A stretch of DNA of 38,264 nt from Burkholderiales bacterium (GCA_026416295.1 JAOAFL010000068.1:1-38264), one strand, 5' to 3'; counted from the first letter of the stretch, positions 23,611 to 32,727 are shown. Numbers and translations are program-made. Notes: generated by a model from the sequence alone, not told the origin.

Positions 23611-24607
23611 TCTTCGTTCCGACACCGTGACGCGGCCGAGCGCGGCGATGCGGCGCGCGATGGCCGAGGCGGAGGTCGGCGACGACGTCTTCGGCGACGA
23701 CCCCACGGTCAACCGCCTGCAGGAGCGCGCCGCGGACATGCTCGGCTTCGAGGCTGCGCTTTTCTTCCCGTCGGGCACGCAGTCGAACCTCGCGGCGCTG
23801 ATGACGCACTGCGCAAGAGGCGACGAGGTGATCCTCGGTCAGGAGGCGCACAGCTTTCGCTACGAGGCGGGCGGCGCGGCGGTGCTCGGCTCCATCCAGC
23901 CGCAGCCGCTCGCCCATCGCCCTGACGGCACGCTCGATCTCGCCGAGGTGGAGGCGGCGATCAAGCCGGACGATGCGCATTTTGCGCGCACGCGGCTGCT
24001 CGCGCTCGAGAACACGATCGGCGGACGCGCGATCGGGCGCGCGTATCTCGCGCAAGCGCTCGCGCTCGCGGCGCGCCGGGGGCTCGCGACGCACCTCGAC
24101 GGCGCGCGAATCTTCAACGCCGCGGTCAAGCTCGGCACGAGCGCGCGCGAGCTTTGCCGCGGCTTCGATTCGGTCTCGGTGTGCCTGTCGAAGGGGCTCG
24201 GCGCGCCGGCGGGCACACTGCTCCTCGGCAGCCGCGATTTCATCGCCCGCGCGCGCCGCGCGCGCAAGATCCTCGGCGGCGCGATGCGTCAGGCCGGGAT
24301 TCTCGCCGCCGCGGGGCTCTACGCGCTCGAGCACAACGTCGAGCGCCTCGCCGAGGACCACGCGAACGCGGAGCGACTCGCGGCGGGACTTGCGGCGATT
24401 CCGGGGCTCGAGGTCGAGCCGCCGCAGACGAACATGGTCTTCGTGCGGATTCCGGGTGGCCGATCGCCGGCGCTCGCGGCGCATCTTGCGCGCGCGGGCG
24501 TGCGCGTGCTCGCGGGCGAGCGCATGCGGCTGGTGACCCACCTCGACGTCGATCGCGCCGGGATCGAGCGAGCAATCGCCGCTTTCGCCGCCTTTTTCGC
24601 CGAATGA
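23594..24607 (+). CDS. ltaE: Low-specificity L-threonine aldolase
   Basis: This 337-residue PLP enzyme cleaves L-threonine and L-allo-threonine to glycine and acetaldehyde in the cytosol. It starts with DLRSDTVTRPSAAMRRAM, has EVGDDVFGDDPTVNRLQ, FPSGTQSNLAAL, HLDGARIFNAAV and the PLP lysine K200 in SVCLSKGLGAP. The length is typical of the fold-type I aldolase family. It starts at ATG 23594 inside the end of the small membrane protein gene, so it is likely coupled to it. Reads for other beta-hydroxy amino acids are possible because the family is promiscuous. Confidence 0.95.
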   Translation: MPPVVDLRSDTVTRPSAAMRRAMAEAEVGDDVFGDDPTVNRLQERAADMLGFEAALFFPSGTQSNLAALMTHCARGDEVILGQEAHSFRYEAGGAAVLGSIQPQPLAHRPDGTLDLAEVEAAIKPDDAHFARTRLLALENTIGGRAIGRAYLAQALALAARRGLATHLDGARIFNAAVKLGTSARELCRGFDSVSVCLSKGLGAPAGTLLLGSRDFIARARRARKILGGAMRQAGILAAAGLYALEHNVERLAEDHANAERLAAGLAAIPGLEVEPPQTNMVFVRIPGGRSPALAAHLARAGVRVLAGERMRLVTHLDVDRAGIERAIAAFAAFFAE

Positions 24608-24668
24608 AACGCAAGAATTTGCAAGAGGATCGAAAGGTTCGCCCCGGCGGGCGGCGGGCGGTGATGAA

Positions 24669-27600
24669 ATGAACGATGCGATGAACAGCGGGCGGGCGAG
24701 GGCGGTGGCCGCGAGGATCGGCGGACTCGGAATCCGGGCGCGGCTTGCGCTGCTCGTCGCGGCGACGCTCGTGCCCTCGGTGCTGCTCCTCGGCCTCGGC
24801 GCGTCCCTCGAGCGCGATCGCGCCCTCGCGTCGGCGCTCGACGAATACGAGGCCGAGGCGGCCCAGATCGCCGAGCGCATCGCGGCGACGGTCGATCGGG
24901 TGCGAACGCTGCTCGTCGCCGCCGAGGCGACCGTCGGCGCACGGCTCGCCGAAGGCGCGCGCCACGACGAGACGCTGCAGCGCATTCTCGGCGCGGCGCC
25001 GCACGAGATCGCGTGGGTGAACCTGGTCGACGAGCGCGGGCGCATCGTCGCCTCCTCTGCGGTGCCGCGCGAGCAGCGCGAACGCATCAACCTTGCCGAT
25101 CGCGAGCATTTCCAGGCGGCGATGCGCACCGGCGCGTTCACGATCAGCGCGCCGGTGATCTCGCGCGTGAGCGGCGAGCCGATCGTCGCGATGGTGCAGC
25201 CGGTCGCTGGCGCGGGCGGCGCGCCGGTCGGCGTGCTGATCGCGGTGGTCGAAATGGCCAAGCTCGCCGAACTCCTCGAGACGCGCACCGGCCTCGCAGC
25301 GCTCGCGACCGACCGCGGCGAGGTGATGCTCGTGCCGGGCCGGCGCGAGCTGTGGGGGCGCGCGGCGTTCCATCTGCCCCAGTTCGCCGCCGCGCGCGGC
25401 GGCACCGCGTTTCGCGGCGAGACGGTGGACCTCGACGGCACGCCGGTGATCGGCGCGAGCGTTCCGGTAAGGAACGCGCCGTGGCAGGTGTTCTACGGGG
25501 TTGCGCGCGAGGCGGCGCTCGCGCCGCTGCGGCGCTGGTTGATCGAGGCGGTGGCGGCCACCGCGCTCATGCTCGCGGCCGGGCTCGCGCTCGCCGGCTG
25601 GCTCGGCCGCGGCATCGTGCGCGAGATTCTGCAGCTGCGGCGGGGCGTGAACGCGCTTGCGCGCGGCGACCTCGAGCACCGCATCGCGTCGCCACCGGAG
25701 GGCGAACTCGGCGAGCTCGCCGCGGACGTGAACCGCATGGCGGCGAGGCTCGGCGAGGCCGAGCAGCGGCTGAAGAGCCTGGTCGCGCTGTCGTCGGACT
25801 TTTTCTGGGAGTCCGATGCCGAGTTGCGGTTCACGCGTCTCGAAGGGCGGTTCAGCCTGCCCGACGACCTCGCGCCGGCGCAGCTCCTCGGCAAGCGCTT
25901 CTGGGACTTCGGCTACCGGTTGAACGGCGACATCGCGGCGCACCGCCGCCTCATCGAGCGGCGCGCGCCGTTTCGCGACGTCGAGATCGTGCGCTGGGGC
26001 GAGCACGGCGCGATCGCGCAGGTGTTGCACGTGAGCGGCGAGCCGGTGTACGGCGCCGACGGCGCTTTTCTCGGCTACCGCGGCGTCGGCCGCGACGTCA
26101 CCGAGCGCCAGGCGCTCGAAGCGGAGGTCCGGCACGCGCAGCACTCGCTCGCGCGCAGCGAGGCGCGCTTTCGCAGCGTCGCGGAGATGTCTTCCGACTG
26201 GATCTGGGAGACCGATGCGGAGCTGCGCCTCACGTATCTCTCCGACGGCTACGCGCGAGCGACCGGGCATATGGTCGCCGATGCGCTCGGCAAGCGCCTC
26301 GGGGAAGCGCCGGCGCTCGATTTCGCCGACGCGCAGCCGGATTCGACCCGCGCGCTCCTTGCGGCGCGCTCGCCGTTCGACGACCTGCGCCTGCACCGAC
26401 GGCGACCCGACGGCACGCGGATCGTCGTTTCGCTTTCCGGTCGGCCGCTCTTTTCGCCCGAGGGGGCGTTCCTCGGCTACCGCGGCATCGGGCGCGACGT
26501 GAGCGCGCAGGTCGCGGCCGAGGAGGCGCTTCGCGCCGAGCGCGACCGGCTGAGCCGGATCCTCGAGACGATGGCCGAGGGGCTCGTCATCCTCGACGCC
26601 GAAGGGCGCTACGTGCTCATGAACAGCGCCGCCGAACGCATCGTCGGCGCGCGCCGCGCGGGACTCGTCGGGCGGCATTTTCTCGACGTGCCGTGGCGCC
26701 GGCACGCCTACGGCGGGGCGGAGGACGCGCTGCCGCAGAACGTGTTCGAGCGGCTGCGGCGCGGCGAGCGCACAGGCTTCGGCCCCGCGCTCTACGCGAT
26801 CGAGCGCGCCGACGGCAGCCGGCGCATCGTCTCGCAGCGCGCGGTGCGCATGGCCGATGCCGCCGGCGCGTTCACCGGCCTGCTGCTCACGCTCGAAGAC
26901 GTCACCGAACGGGTCGCCGCCGAGGAGGAACATCGGCGCGAGATCCTCGCGCTGAACGCCGACCTCGAACGGCGGGTCGAGGAGCGCACCGCCGAGCTCG
27001 CGCAGGCGTACAAGGAGATGGAGGCCTTCTCGTACTCGGTTTCGCACGACCTCAGGGCGCCGCTGCGCGCGATTTCCGGGTTCTCGCGCATCCTGCTCGA
27101 AGACTTCCGCGGCGAGCTGCCGTCCGAGGCCGAGCGGCTCCTTTTGCGCGTCGCGCAGAACGCCGAGCGCATGGGGGTGCTGATCGACGGGCTGCTGGAA
27201 TTCGGGCGGCTGTCACGCCAGCCGCTTCGGCTGTCCCGCGTGCGGCCGGCGGATCTCGTGCGCGAGGTGCTCGAGGAGCTCGCGCCGCAGCGCGAGGGAC
27301 GGCGTATCGACATCCGGGTGGGCGACATGCCCGAGTGCGAGGCCGACCGCGTGCTGCTCAAGCAGGTGTACGCCAACCTGATCGCGAACGCGATCAAGTA
27401 CACCTCGCGCTGCGCCGAGGCGAGGATCGAGGTCGGCGCGATCACGATGGGCCTCGGCCCGGTGTACTACGTGCGCGACAACGGCGTCGGCTTCGACATG
27501 GTCTACGCCGGCAAGCTCTTCGGCATGTTCCAGCGCCTGCACCTGCCGACCGAGTTCGAGGGCAACGGCATCGGCCTTGCGCTCGTGCGCCGCATCGTCG

Positions 27601-27719
27601 AACGGCACGGCGGAAAGGTCTGGGCCGACGCCGCGCCGGGCAAGGGGGCCACCTTTTTCTTCCGCCTGGGCGGCGCGGTCCCGCTCGCGCGCGGCGGCGA
27701 GAAGCAGGCGGCGGCGTAA
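24669..27719 (+). CDS. Large PAS sensor histidine kinase (dCache-HAMP-PAS x3-HisKA-HATPase)
   Basis: The protein has 1016 residues. A first membrane segment (about 27-48) and a second (about 290-312) frame a periplasmic Cache-like sensor domain of some 240 residues. A HAMP linker and three PAS-type modules (about 365-480, 495-610, 620-740; the first two begin SSDFFWESDAEL and SSDWIWETDAEL) follow. The kinase core has the phospho-acceptor H793 in SVSHDLRAPLRAI, an N box LIANAIKYTS, RDNGVGFDM, and GNGIGLALV. All key residues are present, so it should autophosphorylate. No response regulator is adjacent; the HD-GYP regulator at 22065 is the nearest candidate. It ends just before the urt control region, but the gap argues against co-transcription. 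The ligand is unknown. Confidence 0.92.
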   Translation: MNDAMNSGRARAVAARIGGLGIRARLALLVAATLVPSVLLLGLGASLERDRALASALDEYEAEAAQIAERIAATVDRVRTLLVAAEATVGARLAEGARHDETLQRILGAAPHEIAWVNLVDERGRIVASSAVPREQRERINLADREHFQAAMRTGAFTISAPVISRVSGEPIVAMVQPVAGAGGAPVGVLIAVVEMAKLAELLETRTGLAALATDRGEVMLVPGRRELWGRAAFHLPQFAAARGGTAFRGETVDLDGTPVIGASVPVRNAPWQVFYGVAREAALAPLRRWLIEAVAATALMLAAGLALAGWLGRGIVREILQLRRGVNALARGDLEHRIASPPEGELGELAADVNRMAARLGEAEQRLKSLVALSSDFFWESDAELRFTRLEGRFSLPDDLAPAQLLGKRFWDFGYRLNGDIAAHRRLIERRAPFRDVEIVRWGEHGAIAQVLHVSGEPVYGADGAFLGYRGVGRDVTERQALEAEVRHAQHSLARSEARFRSVAEMSSDWIWETDAELRLTYLSDGYARATGHMVADALGKRLGEAPALDFADAQPDSTRALLAARSPFDDLRLHRRRPDGTRIVVSLSGRPLFSPEGAFLGYRGIGRDVSAQVAAEEALRAERDRLSRILETMAEGLVILDAEGRYVLMNSAAERIVGARRAGLVGRHFLDVPWRRHAYGGAEDALPQNVFERLRRGERTGFGPALYAIERADGSRRIVSQRAVRMADAAGAFTGLLLTLEDVTERVAAEEEHRREILALNADLERRVEERTAELAQAYKEMEAFSYSVSHDLRAPLRAISGFSRILLEDFRGELPSEAERLLLRVAQNAERMGVLIDGLLEFGRLSRQPLRLSRVRPADLVREVLEELAPQREGRRIDIRVGDMPECEADRVLLKQVYANLIANAIKYTSRCAEARIEVGAITMGLGPVYYVRDNGVGFDMVYAGKLFGMFQRLHLPTEFEGNGIGLALVRRIVERHGGKVWADAAPGKGATFFFRLGGAVPLARGGEKQAAA

Positions 27720-27735
27720 CGCGCGCGGCGTGCGG

Positions 27736-27752
27736 CGCCGCACGCCGGTGCA
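27736..27752 (+). promoter_or_regulatory. Weaker NtrC-like half site
   Basis: CGCCGC-ACGCC-GGTGCA has one perfect right half (GGTGCA) and a poor left half compared with TGCACC-N5-GGTGCA. It lies 31 bases, about three helical turns, upstream of the strong site, the arrangement expected for a paired enhancer. Confidence 0.4.
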
Positions 27753-27766
27753 TCGCGCGGCTTCGC

Positions 27767-27783
27767 TGCACCGGGTCGGTGCG
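27767..27783 (+). promoter_or_regulatory. NtrC-type enhancer site upstream of urtA
   Basis: TGCACC-GGGTC-GGTGCG matches the enterobacterial NtrC consensus TGCACC-N5-GGTGCA at 11 of 12 half-site positions. It lies about 75-90 bases upstream of a consensus sigma-54 promoter. Nitrogen control of the urea transporter operon follows as the expected function. Confidence 0.7.
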
Positions 27784-27857
27784 GCGACGCCCCGGCCCTC
27801 GGCGCGCACGCCCGAGGCGTCGCCGAGGAGCGTCCGTTCTCGACCTGCGCAGACCGC

Positions 27858-27873
27858 TGGCACGGCGGTTGCA
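27858..27873 (+). promoter_or_regulatory. Sigma-54 (RpoN) -24/-12 promoter of the urt operon
   Basis: TGGCACG-GCGG-TTGCA matches the RpoN consensus TGGCACG-N4-TTGCW at every fixed position. Transcription would begin near 27884, leaving a leader of about 40 bases before the urtA start. An inverted repeat GTTGCA/TGCAAC (27868-27890) overlaps the -12 element and the predicted start site. Confidence 0.85.
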
Positions 27874-27890
27874 TCCCCCCAGGGTGCAAC
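27868..27890 (+). repeat. Inverted repeat over the -12 element
   Basis: GTTGCA (27868-27873) and TGCAAC (27885-27890) flank a C-rich 11-base centre. The left arm is the -12 box itself, so a protein bound here could block or tune the promoter. It may also be chance, since one arm is fixed by the promoter. Confidence 0.35.
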
Positions 27891-27922
27891 GATTCCCTCA
27901 ACCCTTGCTCAGCGGAGGATTC

Positions 27923-29203
27923 ATGAAACGACGCACCTTCACGCGACTTGCGCTTGCGGCCGCGGTCGCAGCGATCGGGCTCGGCTCGAGCGCGCTGCAC
28001 GCTCAGCAGAAGACGGTCAAGATCGGCGTGCTGCATTCGCTCTCGGGAACGATGGCGATCAGCGAGACGGTGCTGAAGGACATGGTGCTGATGGCGGTCG
28101 AGGAGATCAACGCGAAGGGCGGCGTGCTCGGCCACCGCATCGAGCCGGTGGTGGTGGACCCGGCCTCGAACTGGCCGCTCTTCGCCGAGAAGGCGCGCCA
28201 GCTGCTCACGCAGGACAAGGTCGCGGTCGTCTTCGGCTGCTGGACCTCGGTGTCGAGAAAATCGGTGCTGCCGGTGTTCGAGGAGCTGAACGGGCTGCTC
28301 TTCTATCCGGTGCAGTACGAGGGCGAGGAGATCTCGCGGAACGTCTTCTACACCGGCGCCGCGCCGAATCAGCAGGCGATCCCGGCGGTCGAGTACCTGA
28401 TGTCGAAGGAAGGCGGAAGCGTGCGGCGCTTCGTGCTGCTCGGCACCGACTACGTGTATCCGCGCACGACGAACAAGATCCTGCGCGCGTTCCTGAAGTC
28501 GAAGGGGATCCCCGAGTCCGACATCATGGAGGAGTACACCCCCTTCGGGCACACCGACTACCAGACGATCATCGCGCGGATCAAGAAGTTCGCCTCCGAA
28601 GGCAAGAAGACCGCGATCATTTCGACGATCAACGGCGATTCCAACGTCCCCTTCTACCGGGAACTGGCCGCGCAGGGCGTGAAGGCGACCGACGTGCCCT
28701 CGGTCGCGTTCTCGGTCGGCGAAGAGGAGCTGCGCGGGGTGGACACCAAGCCCCTGGTCGGGCACCTGGCGGCGTGGAACTACTTCATGTCGCTCAAGAA
28801 CCCGGAAAACGACGCCTGGAAGAAGCGCTGGGCCGAGTACACGAAGGCGAAGAAGCTGCCCTACGCGTCGAAGCCGCTCACGAACGACCCGATGGAGGCG
28901 ACCTACATCGGCGTCTACATGTGGAAGCAGGCGGTCGAAAAGGCGAAGAGCTTCGAGGTGGACAAGGTGCGCCCGGCGGTCTACGGCCAGACGTTCAAGG
29001 CGCCCTCCGGCTTCACGATCAAGATGGACGAGAAGAACCATCACCTGCACAAGCCGGTGTTCATCGGCGAAGTGCGCGCCGACGGCCAGTTCAACGTCGT
29101 CTGGAAGAGCGCCGGCCCGATCAAGGCGCAGCCCTGGAGCCCGTTCATTCCCGGGAACGAAAAGCGCAAGGACGAGCCGGCGCTGATGGCCGAGAAGAAG
29201 TAG
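27923..29203 (+). CDS. urtA: Urea ABC transporter, periplasmic substrate-binding protein UrtA
   Basis: This 426-residue protein has a signal peptide (MKRRTFTRLALAAAVAAIGL, cleavage near LHAQQ) and the UrtA/AmiC-type binding-protein fold. Family segments are KIGVLHSLSGTMAISE, VVFGCWTSVSRKSVLPV, NGLLFYPVQYEGEE, and FSVGEEELRGVD. It should bind urea in the periplasm and pass it to UrtBC. The start is supported by GGAGG six bases ahead. It is the first gene of the urt-ure locus, behind an NtrC/sigma-54 control region. A short-chain amide could be a second ligand, as in related binding proteins. Confidence 0.96.
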   Translation: MKRRTFTRLALAAAVAAIGLGSSALHAQQKTVKIGVLHSLSGTMAISETVLKDMVLMAVEEINAKGGVLGHRIEPVVVDPASNWPLFAEKARQLLTQDKVAVVFGCWTSVSRKSVLPVFEELNGLLFYPVQYEGEEISRNVFYTGAAPNQQAIPAVEYLMSKEGGSVRRFVLLGTDYVYPRTTNKILRAFLKSKGIPESDIMEEYTPFGHTDYQTIIARIKKFASEGKKTAIISTINGDSNVPFYRELAAQGVKATDVPSVAFSVGEEELRGVDTKPLVGHLAAWNYFMSLKNPENDAWKKRWAEYTKAKKLPYASKPLTNDPMEATYIGVYMWKQAVEKAKSFEVDKVRPAVYGQTFKAPSGFTIKMDEKNHHLHKPVFIGEVRADGQFNVVWKSAGPIKAQPWSPFIPGNEKRKDEPALMAEKK

Positions 29204-29237
29204 CCGCCGGGTCGCGGGCCGCCGCGGCGCGCTTCGC

Positions 29238-30827
29238 ATGCGTGCGTTCCTCCTCGCGTTCCTCGTCGTCGCCGTGCCCGCCCGCGCGCTCGACGAGGGC
29301 GCGGTCCACAGGCTCGTTTTCGGCGACGCGGACGAGCGCTCGCAGGCGATCGCGGCGCTCGTCGCCGAAGGCGATCCGCGCGCCGCGACGCTGCTTCGGG
29401 CGCTCGCCGAGGGCGAGGTCGCGACCGCGGGCCGGCGAATCCTGCTCGTAAAGGGCGAGACGGTCGCCGACGCGCTCACCGGCGAGGCGCTCGCGTCCCC
29501 GCCCGAAGCGCGCGAGGAGGTGGTCGCGAACAACCGCCTGCGGCGCGAGATCGAGGCGGCGCTCGCCGCGCTGCAGCTCGTGTCGCCGGCGCGCGATGCG
29601 CGCCTTGCCGCCGCGCGCGCGCTCGCCGGCGGCGCCGACGAGACGCTTCGGCCGCTCGTTCGCCGCGCGCTCGCCGAAGAGACCGATCCCGAGGTGCGGG
29701 CGCTCCTTGAACTCGCCGCCGCGAGCCTCGAGCTTCGCGGAGGCGACCGCCAGGCGCGCCTTTCGGCGATCCGCACGCTCGGCGCCTCGGCGAGCCCGCA
29801 GGCGCGCACGCTGCTCGCGGCGCTGCTCGAGACGCGCAGCGACGGCGGCTTCGCCGAGCCGGACCCGGAGGTGCGCGCGGCGGCGCAGGCGGCGCTGCGC
29901 GCGGTCGAGGCGCGCCTCGCCTGGGGCGAATTCGCAGGCCTTGCGTTCGCCGGGCTCTCGCTCGGCTCGATCCTGCTCCTTGCGGCGCTCGGGCTTGCGA
30001 TCACCTACGGGGTGATGGGCGTCATCAACATGGCGCACGGCGAGATGATCATGGTGGGCGCCTACGCGACCTACGTGGTGCAGAGCCTGTTTCGCGCGCA
30101 CGCGCCGGAAGCCTTCGGCGCGTACCTCGCGTTCGCGGTGCCGGCGGCATTTGCGGCGGCGGCGCTGCTCGGCATGGCGCTCGAGCGCGGCGTGATCCGC
30201 CGCCTCTACGGCCGGCCGCTCGAGACGCTGCTTGCGACCTGGGGCCTCAGCCTCATCCTGATGCAGGCGGTGCGTACGCTCTTCGGGGCGCAGAACGTGC
30301 AGGTCGAGGCGCCGGCGTGGCTCGCGGGCGGCGTCGAGCTTTTCGCCGGCGTGGTGCTGCCGTGGAACCGCATCGCGATCGTCGCGTTCGCGGCCGCGGT
30401 GCTCGGCGGCACCTGGCTCCTTCTTGCGCGCACGCGGCTCGGGCTTTTCGTGCGCGGCGTGACCCAGAACCGCGACATGGCCGCCTGCCTCGGCGTGCCG
30501 ACCGCGCGCGTCGACACGCTCGCCTTCGGGCTCGGCAGCGGCATCGCGGGGCTCGCCGGCTGCGCGCTCACGCAGATCGGCAACGTCGGCCCCGACCTCG
30601 GCCAGGCCTATATCGTCGATTCGTTCATGGTGGTCGTCTTCGGCGGCGTCGGCCAGCTCGCGGGCACGGTGGTCGCGGCGCTCGCCCTCGGCTTCGTCAA
30701 CAAGCTGCTCGAGGCGTGGTCGGGCGCGGTGATCGCGAAGATCGCGGTGCTCGTGTTCGTCATCTTCTTCATTCAGCGCCGGCCGCAGGGGCTGTTCGCG
30801 CTGAAAGGGCGGGCGGCGCAGGGATGA
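29238..30827 (+). CDS. urtB: Urea ABC transporter permease UrtB
   Basis: This 529-residue permease has an N-terminal signal sequence (MRAFLLAFLVVAVPARAL) and a periplasmic region of about 210 residues with HEAT-like helical repeats (for example PEVRALLELAAASL and PEVRAAAQAALRAV). This long N-terminus is known in proteobacterial UrtB. The LivH-type membrane part follows with many hydrophobic helices, including GVMGVINMAHGEMIMVGAY and the typical GNVGPDLGQAYIVDSFMVV. It forms half of the inner-membrane channel with UrtC. It starts 34 bases after urtA; its stop overlaps the urtC start (ATGA). Confidence 0.95.
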   Translation: MRAFLLAFLVVAVPARALDEGAVHRLVFGDADERSQAIAALVAEGDPRAATLLRALAEGEVATAGRRILLVKGETVADALTGEALASPPEAREEVVANNRLRREIEAALAALQLVSPARDARLAAARALAGGADETLRPLVRRALAEETDPEVRALLELAAASLELRGGDRQARLSAIRTLGASASPQARTLLAALLETRSDGGFAEPDPEVRAAAQAALRAVEARLAWGEFAGLAFAGLSLGSILLLAALGLAITYGVMGVINMAHGEMIMVGAYATYVVQSLFRAHAPEAFGAYLAFAVPAAFAAAALLGMALERGVIRRLYGRPLETLLATWGLSLILMQAVRTLFGAQNVQVEAPAWLAGGVELFAGVVLPWNRIAIVAFAAAVLGGTWLLLARTRLGLFVRGVTQNRDMAACLGVPTARVDTLAFGLGSGIAGLAGCALTQIGNVGPDLGQAYIVDSFMVVVFGGVGQLAGTVVAALALGFVNKLLEAWSGAVIAKIAVLVFVIFFIQRRPQGLFALKGRAAQG

Positions 30828-31903
30828 GGCGGCTCTATGGCCCTGCGGGCTGGACGGCGCTCGGTGCGAGCGCCGCGCTGCTCTTCGTCGCGGTGCCGCT
30901 GCTCAGCCTCGCGGTGCCGCCCGGCAGCGCGTTTCACCTCTCGCAGTACTGGGTGACGCTCCTCGGCAAGATCATGTGCTACGCGATCGTCGCGCTCGCG
31001 ATGGATCTCGTCTGGGGCTACGCCGGGATCCTTTCGCTCGGGCAGGGCCTCTTCTTCGCGCTCGGCGGCTACGCGATGGGGATGTACCTCATGCGCCAGA
31101 TCGGCCGCGAGGGCCAGTACCAGTCGGACCTGCCCGACTTCATGGTGTTTCTCGACTGGCAGGCGTTTCCCTGGCACTGGTGGAACACCGACCAGTTCTG
31201 GTGGTGCGCGCTGCTCGCCGTAGGGGTGCCGGGGCTGCTCGCGTTCGTATTCGGCTACTTTGCGTTCCGCTCGCGGGTCAAGGGCGTCTATTTCTCGATC
31301 ATCACGCAGGCGCTCACCTACGCGGCGATGCTGCTTTTCTTTCGCAACGAGACCGGCTTCGGCGGAAACAACGGCTTTACCGACTTCAAGCGCATCCTCG
31401 GCTATCCGATCGCCACCGCCGAGACGCGCGTGGCGCTCGTCGTCGCGACCGGCGCGGCGCTGCTCGGCACGCTGCTCCTTGCCCGCTGGCTGGTCACCTC
31501 GCGCTTCGGGCGGGTGCTCGCCGCGATCCGCGACGCCGAGACGCGCGTCGCCTTCTGCGGCTACCACACGCTGCACTACAAGCTGTTCGTCTTCACGCTC
31601 GCGGCGATGATCTGCGGGCTCGCCGGCGCGCTCTACGTGCCGCAGGTCGGGATCATCAACCCGAGCGAGATGTCGCCCGCCAACTCGATCGAGATCGCGA
31701 TCTGGGTCGCGGTCGGCGGCCGCGGCACGCTCGTGGGCGCGATCGTCGGCGCCGGGCTGGTGAACGGCGCGAAAAGCTTCTTCACCCAGGCGTTCCCGGA
31801 GTTCTGGCTGTATTTTCTCGGTCTGCTTTTCATCGCGGTGACGCTGTTTCTGCCGCGCGGCGTGGTCGGGCTGTTCGCGCGGCGCGGCGCGGGGGCGGCA
31901 TGA
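30824..31903 (+). CDS. urtC: Urea ABC transporter permease UrtC
   Basis: This 359-residue LivM-type permease pairs with UrtB. The hydrophobic helices are regularly spaced, with ALAMDLVWGYAGILSLGQGLFFALGGYAMG near residue 60 split by short loops, the substrate-channel loop NETGFGGNNGFTDFK and the coupling segment AIRDAETRVAFCGY. The Trp-rich loop around residues 110-125 is a family feature. The start overlaps urtB (ATGA) and the stop overlaps urtD (ATGA), so the three genes are coupled. Confidence 0.95.
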   Translation: MRRLYGPAGWTALGASAALLFVAVPLLSLAVPPGSAFHLSQYWVTLLGKIMCYAIVALAMDLVWGYAGILSLGQGLFFALGGYAMGMYLMRQIGREGQYQSDLPDFMVFLDWQAFPWHWWNTDQFWWCALLAVGVPGLLAFVFGYFAFRSRVKGVYFSIITQALTYAAMLLFFRNETGFGGNNGFTDFKRILGYPIATAETRVALVVATGAALLGTLLLARWLVTSRFGRVLAAIRDAETRVAFCGYHTLHYKLFVFTLAAMICGLAGALYVPQVGIINPSEMSPANSIEIAIWVAVGGRGTLVGAIVGAGLVNGAKSFFTQAFPEFWLYFLGLLFIAVTLFLPRGVVGLFARRGAGAA

Positions 31904-32727
31904 ACGCGATTGCGCTCGCGCCGTCCGAGTCGCCGGCCGCCGGCAGCGTCGCGCTCGGGCACGTCGCGCGACCCGGGCTCGACCTGTCGCACGGGGTCGT
32001 CCTCTATCTCGACGACGTGCACGTCAGCTTCGACGGCTTCAAGGCGCTCGACGGCCTGTCGCTCGCGATCGAGGCGGGGGAGCTGCGCTGCGTGATCGGC
32101 CCGAACGGCGCCGGCAAGACGACGATGATGGACGTCGTCACCGGTCGCACGCGGCCGGATTCCGGCCGGGCGTTCTTCGGTCAGACGATCGACCTCACGC
32201 GCCTGTCGGAGGCCGAAATCGCGCAGGCGGGCATCGGGCGCAAGTTCCAGCAGCCGACGGTCTTCGAGCGGCTGACGGTGTTCGAGAACCTGGAACTCGC
32301 GCTGAAGGGCGATCGCCGCGTGCGCCGCACGCTCTTTGCGCGGCTCGACGGGCAGGCGCGCGACCGCATCGCGCAGACCCTGGAGCGCGTGCGCCTCCTC
32401 GGCGACGCCGACCGTATCGCGGGGACGCTCTCGCACGGGCAGAAGCAGTGGCTCGAGATCGGCATGCTGCTCGTGCAGGAGCCGAAGCTGCTGCTCCTCG
32501 ACGAGCCGGTCGCGGGCATGACCGACGAGGAGACCGAGCGCACCGCGGAACTCCTCGTCTCGCTCGCCGGCGCGCATTCGCTCGTCGTCGTCGAGCACGA
32601 CATGGCGTTCGTCGCGCGCATCGCCCGCCGGGTGACGGTACTGCACGAGGGACGCGTGCTCGCCGAGGGGCCGATGGCGCAGGTGCAGGCCGATCCGCGA
32701 GTGATCGAGGTGTACCTCGGGCGCTGA
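31900..32727 (+). CDS. urtD: Urea ABC transporter ATPase UrtD
   Basis: This 275-residue ABC ATPase has Walker A GPNGAGKTT, the signature LSHGQKQW, Walker B LLLLDEPVAGM and the switch histidine in VVEHDM. About 30 residues before the ABC domain are poorly conserved, as often in UrtD. The LSHGQKQWLEIGM version of the signature is typical of this subfamily and differs from the usual LSGGQ. It powers urea uptake with UrtE, which starts two bases after its stop. Confidence 0.96.
   Translation: MNAIALAPSESPAAGSVALGHVARPGLDLSHGVVLYLDDVHVSFDGFKALDGLSLAIEAGELRCVIGPNGAGKTTMMDVVTGRTRPDSGRAFFGQTIDLTRLSEAEIAQAGIGRKFQQPTVFERLTVFENLELALKGDRRVRRTLFARLDGQARDRIAQTLERVRLLGDADRIAGTLSHGQKQWLEIGMLLVQEPKLLLLDEPVAGMTDEETERTAELLVSLAGAHSLVVVEHDMAFVARIARRVTVLHEGRVLAEGPMAQVQADPRVIEVYLGR

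Noticed and set aside
24240-27047. 935-residue minus-strand open frame opposite ltaE and the histidine kinase
   Set aside because: Arg/Ala-rich shadow translation with no domain signature; both plus-strand genes are clear.
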